Shown here piece by piece: positions 1-5,705 of a stretch of DNA of 9,707 nt. Origin of the DNA: Eubacteriales bacterium. Its GTDB lineage: Bacteria; Bacillota; Clostridia; Lachnospirales; Lachnospiraceae. Within the stretch, counting starts at the first letter, position 1. Each line of letters begins with the position of its first letter. The translations under genes and the position numbers were made by a program. A model generated the notes under the pieces. That model saw nothing but the letters and a program-made list of their open reading frames with translations. It made no database searches and had not been told where the DNA came from. The stretch spans positions 1 through 9,707 of the forward strand of contig JAUNPT010000082.1 of assembly GCA_030536565.1 (NCBI GenBank), given 5' to 3'.

Positions 1-746
1 CTTGGATCATGATGGTTTACAATCATAACCTCCTGATTAACTTTAATGCTTCCATTATCAATTTTACCAACACCGATTCTGCCGACAAATTCGTTATAAT
101 CAATAGTTGAAATTAACATCTGGGTATCAGCGTCAGGATCACCCTCTGGAGCTGGGATATTGTTAATGATGCATTCAAAAAGAGGCTCCATATTCTTCTT
201 TTCGTCGTTTAAGTCAGCCATGGCATAGCCGGATTTTGCTGATGCAAAAATGAAAGGACAGTCAAGCTGTTCATCACTTGCATCAAGGTCGATGAATAAT
301 TCAAGGATTTCATCAATGACTTCCTGTGGCCGGGCTTCAGGACGGTCAATTTTATTGATACATACGATAACTGATAAATCAAGGTCAAGGGCCTTCTGTA
401 ATACGAATTTTGTCTGAGGCATAACGCCTTCAAATGCATCGACTACTAAAACTACACCATTAACCATCTTTAATACACGTTCAACTTCACCACCGAAATC
501 AGCGTGGCCCGGAGTATCAATAATATTGATTTTTTTATCCTTATATGTTATTGCTGTGTTCTTTGAAAGAATCGTAATACCTCTTTCACGCTCAATATCG
601 TTAGAGTCCATGACACGTTCTGCAACCTCCTGATTGTCACGGAAGGTTCCGCTCTGCTTTAACAGCTCATCAACCAGTGTTGTTTTGCCGTGGTCAACGT
701 GGGCTATAATCGCAATATTTCTAATGTCTTCACGTTTTGTTTTCAT
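1..746 (-). CDS. typA: TypA/BipA ribosome-associated GTPase, N-terminal part (cut by window edge)
   Basis: Translation GTPase of the EF-G/LepA superfamily; family members bind the 70S ribosome and are needed for ribosome assembly and stress or cold growth. The first 248 codons are present and the gene runs off the left edge (full proteins are about 600 residues). All G-domain motifs are visible: G1 AHVDHGKTT (residues 15-23), the switch I GIT (56-58), G3 DTPG (77-80), G4 NKID (131-134) and G5 SAK (169-171). The beta-barrel domain II begins near residue 208. The start MKTKREDIRNIAIIAHVDHG is typical of TypA rather than EF-G or LepA. A GAAAGGA ribosome binding site lies a few bases before the ATG at 746. 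It is divergent from the SSB-like gene at 1029, with its own AT-rich promoter region. Family assignment is very secure; the symbol typA (also bipA) follows from the motif set. Confidence 0.96.
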   Translation of the reverse strand, partial: MKTKREDIRNIAIIAHVDHGKTTLVDELLKQSGTFRDNQEVAERVMDSNDIERERGITILSKNTAITYKDKKINIIDTPGHADFGGEVERVLKMVNGVVLVVDAFEGVMPQTKFVLQKALDLDLSVIVCINKIDRPEARPQEVIDEILELFIDLDASDEQLDCPFIFASAKSGYAMADLNDEKKNMEPLFECIINNIPAPEGDPDADTQMLISTIDYNEFVGRIGVGKIDNGSIKVNQEVMIVNHHDP

Positions 747-804
747 TAATTTATCCTTTCTAAAATTAACTGAACTTTGCTTAGTTATGATTAGCAACTT
801 TTAT

Positions 805-832
805 ATTCTATCACAATATTTATAAAATACAA
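805..832 (-). promoter_or_regulatory. Probable sigma-A promoter of typA
   Basis: Reading leftward, a -35 TTGTAT (827-832) is followed after 16 bp by a -10 TAGAAT (805-810) with an upstream TG (extended -10). The start point would lie near 798, giving a leader of about 50 nt. A second candidate further out has -35 TTTTCA (875-880), 17 bp and -10 TACAAT (852-857), so typA may have tandem promoters. Predicted by eye only. Confidence 0.5.
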
Positions 833-880
833 TAGTAAACATATAAAAAACATTGTATCTTAATAGAAACAATATGAAAA

Positions 881-1028
881 TGATATAGTTATTTTAGAAT
901 TTGAACATAAAAAAAACAAAATTTTTTTGTAATATCTTGCTTAATCGATACATATAAATATTAAGAACACAAAATAAAGCACAATTCCGTATATTAAATT
1001 AGCGGAGAAGAAGGGAGAAATACAAAAA
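881..1028 (+). promoter_or_regulatory. Candidate promoter and AT-rich leader of the SSB-like gene
   Basis: An extended -10 (TGATATAGT, 881-889) is the best rightward promoter element here; it is identical to the one before the dapA leader. The matching -35 position (TAATAG) is poor, so the extended -10 would have to carry it. This leaves about 130 nt of leader, extremely AT-rich and holding A8 and T7 runs around 908-929, with no recognisable riboswitch. The likely ribosome binding site AAGGGAG (about 1011-1017) sits some 11 nt before the ATG, which is long. Which promoter is really used is uncertain. Confidence 0.35.
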
Positions 1029-1676
1029 ATGCTTGATAAGGTAATTGAAAACAACAGAGTTAGTATCATAGGGGAGGTTGTGTCTGAATTTACATTTAGC
1101 CATGAAGTGTTCGGAGAAGGCTTTTATTTAGTTAATGTATCGGTTAACAGGCTCAGTGATATGGTAGATGTTATACCACTGATGATTTCAGAGCGATTAG
1201 TTGATGTGACAAAGGATTACAGGGGAATGAAGCTGGAAGCTACAGGACAGTTCCGTTCTTATAACAGGCACGAAGGCGTAAAGAATAAGCTGGTTCTTTC
1301 TATATTTGTAAGAGAAATGCAGTTTATTGATAATGATGATGAAATAGCTGAGGAGCAGTCCAGATCTAATCAAATCTTTCTGGATGGTTACATATGTAAA
1401 CCTCCAATTTATAGAAAGACTCCTCTTGGACGTGAAATCGCTGATGTATTGATTGCTGTTAACCGGCCATATGGTAAATCAGATTACATTCCATGTATTG
1501 CATGGGGAAGAAATGCCAGATATGCCGCTTCAATAGAGGTAGGCGGACATCTCCAGATATGGGGAAGGGTACAGAGCCGTGAGTACACGAAAAAAATCAA
1601 TGAGGAAGAAGTAGAGAAGCGTATAGCTTATGAGGTTTCAGTAAGCAAAATAGAAGTAGTGGAAGATGAGGAGTAA
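1029..1676 (+). CDS. Single-stranded DNA-binding-like protein with two OB folds
   Basis: The protein has 215 residues and reads as two SSB-type OB folds in tandem. The first covers roughly residues 6-105 (NRVSIIGEVVSEF, then YLVNVSVNR and the closing strand MKLEATGQFRSY). The second covers roughly 114-211 (NQIFLDGYICKPPIYRKTPLG, then IADVLIAVNR, YIPCIAWGRNARYA, GGHLQIWGRVQSREY). The second repeat is much closer to classical SSB, with the G-x-x-x-x-P-x-x-R-x-T pattern and the C-x-x-W-G strand. Canonical SSB is one OB fold plus a disordered tail ending in an acidic Phe-containing tip that recruits partners; here the tail is missing and the end is simply acidic (VVEDEE). I infer ssDNA binding but not that this is the housekeeping SSB, which is normally encoded between rpsF and rpsR. 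It stands alone between typA (divergent) and the dapA leader, and no terminator is obvious between its stop and the dapA promoter, so read-through may enter the riboswitch. Confidence 0.8.
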   Translation: MLDKVIENNRVSIIGEVVSEFTFSHEVFGEGFYLVNVSVNRLSDMVDVIPLMISERLVDVTKDYRGMKLEATGQFRSYNRHEGVKNKLVLSIFVREMQFIDNDDEIAEEQSRSNQIFLDGYICKPPIYRKTPLGREIADVLIAVNRPYGKSDYIPCIAWGRNARYAASIEVGGHLQIWGRVQSREYTKKINEEEVEKRIAYEVSVSKIEVVEDEE

Positions 1677-1702
1677 TTACGCTTTTATAATATATCCACG
1701 TA

Positions 1703-1731
1703 TTGACATGTGGGTGGGCAGGTGATATAGT
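1703..1731 (+). promoter_or_regulatory. Promoter of the dapA-dapB operon
   Basis: A perfect -35 TTGACA (1703-1708) is followed after 17 bp by a -10 TATAGT (1726-1731) with an extended TG at 1723-1724. This is close to sigma-A consensus. The expected start point is about 1737-1739, some 45 nt before the lysine aptamer, so the aptamer is wholly within the leader. Confidence 0.8.
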
Positions 1732-1733
1732 CT

Positions 1734-1760
1734 ATTTAACTAAAGAAGCTTTAGTTAAAT
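1734..1760 (+). repeat. Perfect 12-bp inverted repeat at the 5' end of the dapA leader
   Basis: ATTTAACTAAAG (1734-1745) and CTTTAGTTAAAT (1749-1760) are exact reverse complements around a 3-nt AAG loop. The repeat starts right after the -10 box, so most or all of it would form a hairpin at the very start of the RNA. It has no T run after it and so is not a terminator. It is not part of the lysine aptamer, whose first paired bases begin near 1782. It could be a 5' stabilising hairpin or a DNA operator over the start point. Confidence 0.8.
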
Positions 1761-1781
1761 ATGTGTAATAAAATAATATAA

Positions 1782-1952
1782 TTTTAGTAGAGGTTGCGTG
1801 ATTGATTAGTAGCTGAAGGTATGTGCCAGATACAGTTGATATTCAGTGAAAGGAAAGAGCGCCGAAGTGGGAAATACCGTCTGGGGTATTGTCCGCTGGG
1901 CATGAAGTTAAGAGCTTTATGACTGTCATCTTAGGATGGAGGGCTACTTAAA
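1782..1952 (+). promoter_or_regulatory. Lysine riboswitch (L box) aptamer
   Basis: The conserved L-box blocks appear in order: AGAGGUUGCG (1789-1798), AGUAGCUGAAGGUAUGUGCC (about 1808-1827), GUGAAAGGAAAGAGCGCCGAAG (1846-1867), GUCCGCUGGGCAUGAAG (about 1900-1916), GACUGUCAUC (1921-1930) and GGAGGGCUAC (1938-1947). The closing helix P1 pairs 1782-1790 with 1944-1952 (eight pairs, one mismatch). The ligand is lysine; binding stabilises P1 and favours termination downstream. Its place directly before dapA-dapB fits feedback control of diaminopimelate and lysine synthesis. Recognised by similarity to the known Bacillus lysC leader. Confidence 0.95.
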
Positions 1953-1970
1953 GTATTTGCTAATTCTTTA

Positions 1971-2010
1971 AAGCTGGTTCCTTCATGGAGCCAGCTTGTG
2001 TTATGTTTTA
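1971..2010 (+). terminator. Riboswitch-controlled terminator before dapA
   Basis: AAGCTGGTTCC (1971-1981) pairs with GGAGCCAGCTT (1987-1997) over a TTCAT loop: 11 pairs, one G-U. The following tail (GTGTTATGTTTTA) is T-rich but broken, so termination may be moderate. An alternative helix can form: TTAAAG (1948-1953, the 3' strand of P1) pairs with CTTTAA (1966-1971). This competes with P1 and takes the first base of the terminator stem, so it is a likely but short antiterminator. Lysine-bound RNA would keep P1 and terminate. Confidence 0.85.
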
Positions 2011-2058
2011 CAAGGTACAAGAGAATATTAGCTGATTGTCAGCGGAAAGAAGGAAAAA

Positions 2059-2946
2059 ATGTCAATTTTTACAGGAGCAGGTGTTGCAATTGTTACACCA
2101 ATGAAGGCAAACGGGGAAGTGAATTATGAGAAATTAGGAGAATTTATTGATTTCCAGATTAAAAACTCAACAGACGCCATTATCATATGTGGAACAACAG
2201 GTGAAGCGTCAACACTGACTCATGAAGAACATATCGAGGCAATCAGATTTACAGCAGATTATGTAAAGAAAAGAGTTCCAGTAATAGCAGGAACAGGTTC
2301 AAACTGTACAGAAACAGCTATATATCTTTCTAAAGAGGCACAGAAGGCCGAAGTTGACGGCTGTCTGGTTGTAACTCCTTACTATAATAAGGCTACACAA
2401 AAAGGTCTTATTGCTCATTATACAGCAGTGGCGAAGTCAGTTGATCTGCCAATTATAATGTACAATGTTCCAGGACGTACAGGCTGCAATATTTTGCCTG
2501 AGACAGCTGCAAAGCTTGCCAAAGAAGTGGATAATATTGTTGCTATCAAGGCGGCTACAGGTAATATGGCACAGGAAGTAAAGACTATGGCATTGGCTGA
2601 GGGCAGGCTTGATATGTATTCAGGAGAAGACGGACTTATCGTTCCTCTTATGTCAATAGGGGCAAAGGGTGTTATTTCAGTATTATCAAATGTTGCTCCA
2701 AAGCAGACACATGACATTTGTGCAGCATATATGCAGGGTAATATAAAAGAAGCAGCTGATTTACAATTTGCAGCATTAGACCTTGTAGATGCATTATTCT
2801 GTGAAGTAAATCCAATTCCGGTAAAGCATGCATTGAATTTGATGGGCTGGGATATGGGGCCTCTTAGAGCACCCCTTTGCGAGATGGAGGAGGCTGACCT
2901 TGCAAGATTAAAGAAAGCAATGACAGACTACGGAATTATTGGATAA
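2059..2946 (+). CDS. dapA: 4-hydroxy-tetrahydrodipicolinate synthase DapA
   Basis: Cytoplasmic class I aldolase condensing pyruvate with aspartate semialdehyde, the first committed step of the diaminopimelate/lysine pathway. The 295 residues form one TIM barrel of normal length. Visible active-site parts are GTTGE (45-49, with Thr46/Thr47), Tyr135 and Arg140 in YNVPGRT, and the Schiff-base Lys164 in AIKAATG. That last block usually reads IKEA, so Ala165 stands where Glu is common. Of the residues that bind inhibitory lysine in the E. coli enzyme, counterparts of two His (55, 58), Asn82 and Tyr108 remain, but the Glu84 counterpart is Thr86, so enzyme-level feedback may be weak. GAAGGA (2049-2054) precedes the ATG. 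It is first in an operon under the lysine riboswitch and ends in tandem stops TAA TAG, 18 bp before dapB. Confidence 0.97.
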   Translation: MSIFTGAGVAIVTPMKANGEVNYEKLGEFIDFQIKNSTDAIIICGTTGEASTLTHEEHIEAIRFTADYVKKRVPVIAGTGSNCTETAIYLSKEAQKAEVDGCLVVTPYYNKATQKGLIAHYTAVAKSVDLPIIMYNVPGRTGCNILPETAAKLAKEVDNIVAIKAATGNMAQEVKTMALAEGRLDMYSGEDGLIVPLMSIGAKGVISVLSNVAPKQTHDICAAYMQGNIKEAADLQFAALDLVDALFCEVNPIPVKHALNLMGWDMGPLRAPLCEMEEADLARLKKAMTDYGIIG

Positions 2947-2964
2947 TAGAAAGTGTGAGGATAA

Positions 2965-3729
2965 ATGACAAAAATAATTATGCATGGCTGTAATGGCCAT
3001 ATGGGACAGACAATCACTAAAATTGTGGAAGAAGATGCGAATGCAAAGATAGTGGCCGGAATAGACCCGTTTGACGATGGACATAATTCATATCCAGTAT
3101 TTTCATCTATTGATAAGTGTGATGTTGAAGCAGATGTAGTAATTGATTTTGCATCTGCAAAGGCTGAAGATGCACTGATTAATTACTGTGCTGCTAAGAA
3201 ACTGCCTGTAGTCGTATGTACAACAGGTCTTACAGAGGAGCAGACGTCCCATATCCTTAAGGCATCAGCTGAAACCGCAATTTTAAAATCGGCAAATATG
3301 TCACTTGGAATCAATACACTATTTAAGCTTTTACAAGATGCGGCCAAGGTTTTAGCTCCTGCAGGTTTTGATATTGAACTTGTCGAAAAGCATCATAACC
3401 AGAAGCTGGACGCGCCAAGCGGAACTGCTCTTGCTTTGGCAGATTCAATCAAAGAGGTTCTTGATGATGGCTATTTTTACAAATATGACAGAAGTCAGGA
3501 AAGGGCAAAAAGAGCTCCTAAGGAAATCGGTATCAGCGCTGTAAGGGGTGGTACGATTGTAGGTGAGCATGAGGTTATTTTTGCGGGAGAAGATGAGGTT
3601 ATTGAATTTAAGCACACGGCATATTCAAAGGCAGTGTTTGGTAAAGGTGCAGTAGAAGCTGCAAAGTTCCTTGCAGGACAGAAACCGGGTATGTATGACA
3701 TGAGAGATGTAATCGCTGCAAAAAACTGA
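2965..3729 (+). CDS. dapB: 4-hydroxy-tetrahydrodipicolinate reductase DapB
   Basis: NAD(P)H-dependent reductase that takes the DapA product to tetrahydrodipicolinate, the branch point for diaminopimelate (peptidoglycan) and lysine. The protein has 254 residues, normal for the family. The N-terminal Rossmann fold carries G-x-x-G-x-x-G as GCNGHMG (8-14), then VVIDFAS (58-64) and the CTTGL loop (85-89). The catalytic and substrate-binding signature EKHHNQKLDAPSGTA spans 141-155, with the His pair 143/144, Lys147 and the DAPSGTA loop. The C-terminal half completes the mixed-sheet tetramerisation domain. The ribosome binding site GTGAGGA (2955-2961) is 3 nt before the ATG; the gene follows dapA by 18 bp and has no promoter of its own, so it is in the same lysine-controlled operon. 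A terminator follows within 60 bp. Confidence 0.97.
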   Translation: MTKIIMHGCNGHMGQTITKIVEEDANAKIVAGIDPFDDGHNSYPVFSSIDKCDVEADVVIDFASAKAEDALINYCAAKKLPVVVCTTGLTEEQTSHILKASAETAILKSANMSLGINTLFKLLQDAAKVLAPAGFDIELVEKHHNQKLDAPSGTALALADSIKEVLDDGYFYKYDRSQERAKRAPKEIGISAVRGGTIVGEHEVIFAGEDEVIEFKHTAYSKAVFGKGAVEAAKFLAGQKPGMYDMRDVIAAKN

Positions 3730-3738
3730 TTTAAGAAT

Positions 3739-4566
3739 TTAAAATGAGTAATAGGAAATGTGGCTCACTTCGGTGAAGCCGCATTTTTTGTATAATTTAA
3801 ATGCGGCAGTATTCGTGCTTCTGACATTTAAAACAAGCGGAGGTGTGGAGGGCTCACAGAAATAATCCTCAAAAAATGAACACATAAGTGCAGTTGCGGC
3901 TCCTCTTCTGCGAAGCCCTGTATCAACCCACACACCATAGATGTTAGAAAATGCCGCTCCATAGGCAATATTTAAGAGTGCACAGGGTTCGCAGGCATCT
4001 TCACAGTCATACATAAGATAGGCTGAATTATCATCAGAAAATCCAAATTCGCAGTTAGAAATATCTATGCTGCAATTGGGGGTATCTGTGCAGAAAGGGG
4101 AAATATCTGCAAGGGCTCTGGCTGTATGCATATAATCATCATACGTAAGTTTTAATAAATATTCAGTGAAAACTGGATTGCGGGCATAGTAAAAACCTGT
4201 CAGAACCAATTCCTGCGGTATGGAGCCAATGATAGAATAATTGTTATAGCAGGAGGTTAGAAGCCACTCATCAGCAAGAGCCTTAAGCGCAGAAAATACG
4301 CCTTTCTTTCTGTAGTCAGGCGTGACAAGGGCAGTTATTTCTCCAGTTGTATCTTCTTGTGTGAAAAGCAGGGACAAGAAACCTATAAGCTGGCTGTTAC
4401 AGGAGGCGGTAAACATAATAACGGAGGAATCAGGTACTTCTGTATAATAAGGCTCGTATCCGTCACATTTGTCCATAAGAGTCTTAAGTGATGCCTGCTG
4501 GCGGCTATCAAGAAAAGCCACAGTGTCAAGAATCACAAGATGATTATTAAAAATAAGTTCCTTCAT
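3739..4566 (-). CDS. Tandem-domain GNAT-family N-acetyltransferase
   Basis: The 275 residues hold two GNAT folds. The N-terminal one (about 40-140) has motif A as ALVTPDYRKKGVFSALKALA (79-98) with the R-x-x-G-x pyrophosphate loop R86-x-x-G89. The C-terminal one (about 165-275) is more complete: GVWVDTGLRRRGAATAL (211-227) and then LNVRSTNTAAFKLYKKCGF (246-264), the typical motif B with its final Y-x-x-x-G-F. GNAT enzymes move an acetyl group from acetyl-CoA to an amine; the substrate cannot be read here. In known tandem GNATs the N-terminal copy is often degenerate, and only the C-terminal copy looks fully canonical here. GAGGG lies about 10 nt before the ATG at 4566. It converges on dapB, stopping 9 bp after the dapB stop, and diverges from degV with a shared promoter region. 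Its own terminator is not obvious. Confidence 0.88.
   Translation of the reverse strand: MKELIFNNHLVILDTVAFLDSRQQASLKTLMDKCDGYEPYYTEVPDSSVIMFTASCNSQLIGFLSLLFTQEDTTGEITALVTPDYRKKGVFSALKALADEWLLTSCYNNYSIIGSIPQELVLTGFYYARNPVFTEYLLKLTYDDYMHTARALADISPFCTDTPNCSIDISNCEFGFSDDNSAYLMYDCEDACEPCALLNIAYGAAFSNIYGVWVDTGLRRRGAATALMCSFFEDYFCEPSTPPLVLNVRSTNTAAFKLYKKCGFTEVSHISYYSF
3757..3789 (+). terminator. Rho-independent terminator of dapA-dapB
   Basis: AATGTGGCTCAC and GTGAAGCCGCATT pair around a TTCG tetraloop closed by C-G (3769-3772 region), with one bulged A and one G-U, followed by six T (3784-3789). It is a strong intrinsic terminator for rightward RNA. It lies wholly inside the last codons of the leftward acetyltransferase gene, where the same bases encode the YKKCGFTEVSH segment. 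Confidence 0.9.
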
Positions 4567-4602
4567 AATTATTCGTCCCTCAAATAAATTTTTTATAAAC
4601 TT

Positions 4603-4632
4603 ATTGTAGCAAATGAAAAGTTGGGGTACAAT
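4603..4632. promoter_or_regulatory. Overlapping divergent promoters (acetyltransferase left, degV right)
   Basis: Leftward: -35 TTGTAC (4631-4626), 17 bp, -10 TACAAT (4608-4603), with an extended TG. Rightward: -35 TTGTAG (4604-4609), 17 bp, -10 TACAAT (4627-4632). The two promoters lie on the same 30 bp, so each -35 overlaps the other's -10 because ATTGTA and TACAAT are reverse complements. The leftward one is the better by its extended -10. Both rest on consensus matching alone. Confidence 0.6.
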
Positions 4633-4649
4633 AGTAATGTTGCTAAAAT
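4621..4649 (+). promoter_or_regulatory. Second candidate degV promoter
   Basis: TTGGGG (4621-4626), 17 bp, then TAAAAT (4644-4649) with an extended TG at 4641-4642. This competes with the rightward promoter at 4604-4632 as the true degV start; if it is the one used, the start point is near 4656 and the leader about 56 nt. Confidence 0.4.
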
Positions 4650-4711
4650 GTTGGGCAGATTTAGTTAATTACAAAAGGCTAATTATTTGATAAAACAGAC
4701 ATGGAGGAAGC

Positions 4712-5587
4712 ATGAATAAAATTGCAATATTAACAGATAGTAATAGTGGAATTACGCAGGAGCAGGCAAAGGAGCTTGGCGTATATGTCATTCCAATGCC
4801 ATTTTTTATAAACGGAAAGCAGTTCTTTGAAGGCATCAGCCTGACGCAGGAGGAATTTTATGAGAAACTTTTGCAGGACGCAGATATATCAACATCACAG
4901 CCATCAATCGGTGAATTAGAAGATAAGTGGAACGAGTTATTGAAGGAATATGATGAAATTGTATTCATTCCAATGTCAAGCGGATTAAGCGGAACATGTC
5001 AGACAGCCCTGATGCTTGCTGATGATTTTGGCGGAAGGGTGCATGTAGTCAACAATCAGAGAATCTCTGTAACTATGAGACAGTCTGTCCTTGACGCAAA
5101 GTTCCTTGCTAATCAGGGTAAAAGCGCTGAAGAAATTAAGAACATTCTTGAAAGAGAAAAAATGGAATCAAGTATATACATAACGCTGGAGACATTGAAG
5201 TATCTTAAAAAGGGTGGCAGAATTACTGCGGCAGCTGCAGCTATAGGAACAGTCCTCAATCTTAAGCCGGTGCTCCAGATTCAGGGAGAGAAGCTAGATG
5301 CATTCTCAAAGACCAGAGGTAAAAATTCAGCAAAGAAGATAATGCTTCAGGCTATGAAAGATGACATGGAGAACAGATTCGCTGAGGCATATGCACAAGG
5401 AAGAATGCATATGGAGGCAGCCTATACAGGTAATAAAGAAGAAGCAGAGGAATGGGCGGAGCTTGTTAAGGAAACATTTCCTCAGCTGGATTTCCATATG
5501 GATCCATTGTCACTTAGTGTTGCATGTCATATAGGCTATGGTGCGCTGGCAATCGCAACCAGCAGATATTTACCAGAAGAACAGTAA
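4712..5587 (+). CDS. DegV-family fatty-acid-binding protein (FakB-like)
   Basis: DegV/FakB proteins hold a single fatty acid; with the kinase FakA, FakB partners present it for phosphorylation, feeding exogenous fatty acids into phospholipid synthesis. The 291-residue length is typical. Family signatures visible are the N-terminal ILTDSNSGI (6-14), TSQPSIGE (61-68) whose Thr/Ser contact the fatty-acid carboxylate, the IPMSSGLSGT loop (86-95), LKYLKKGGRI (162-171), LNLKPVL (182-188) and a C-terminal GYGALAIA. GGAGG (4703-4707) lies 4 nt before the ATG. The gene is alone: divergent from the acetyltransferase and closed by a strong terminator. No fakA is in the window, so its role in fatty-acid uptake is inferred from the family, and bacteria often carry several degV paralogues. 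Confidence 0.93.
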   Translation: MNKIAILTDSNSGITQEQAKELGVYVIPMPFFINGKQFFEGISLTQEEFYEKLLQDADISTSQPSIGELEDKWNELLKEYDEIVFIPMSSGLSGTCQTALMLADDFGGRVHVVNNQRISVTMRQSVLDAKFLANQGKSAEEIKNILEREKMESSIYITLETLKYLKKGGRITAAAAAIGTVLNLKPVLQIQGEKLDAFSKTRGKNSAKKIMLQAMKDDMENRFAEAYAQGRMHMEAAYTGNKEEAEEWAELVKETFPQLDFHMDPLSLSVACHIGYGALAIATSRYLPEEQ

Positions 5588-5592
5588 TAGAT

Positions 5593-5649
5593 GGCTGATT
5601 TATACAGCTGGCGTTAAAAAGGCGGCTGTATGAATCAGCCCTTTGTTTT
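5593..5649 (+). terminator. Rho-independent terminator of degV
   Basis: GGCTGATTTATACAGC (5593-5608) pairs with GCTGTATGAATCAGCC (5625-5640): 16 pairs with one G-U, a 16-nt loop, then CTTTGTTTT. It starts 6 bp after the degV stop and separates degV from pepF. Confidence 0.88.
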
Positions 5650-5705
5650 GCAGAATATGGAGTAACTGATTAAGCAGATATAAGAAAGGAATTTTGCAGA
5701 ATATG
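5646..5705 (+). repeat. 14-bp direct repeat flanking the pepF ribosome binding site
   Basis: TTTTGCAGAATATG occurs at 5646-5659 and again at 5692-5705, exact, 46 bp apart. The first copy forms the T tail of the degV terminator; the second holds both possible start codons of pepF (TTG 5694, ATG 5703). After the first copy the frame reads ATG GAG TAA, a two-codon open frame. No similarity extends beyond the 14 bp. Confidence 0.85.

Noticed and set aside
209..825. Open frames of 63-76 codons inside and beside typA (209-439 minus, 634-825 plus).
   Set aside because: They overlap the clearly coding typA frame, which carries all GTPase motifs, and have no recognisable content or ribosome binding sites.
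905..935. A leftward hairpin of A/T bases followed by a T run in the typA-SSB spacer.
   Set aside because: The stem has almost no GC pairs, so it is more likely chance in AT-rich DNA than a terminator.
2418..3701. Antisense open frames within dapA and dapB (2418-2717 and 3495-3701).
   Set aside because: They are shadows of strongly conserved enzymes, with low-complexity translations.
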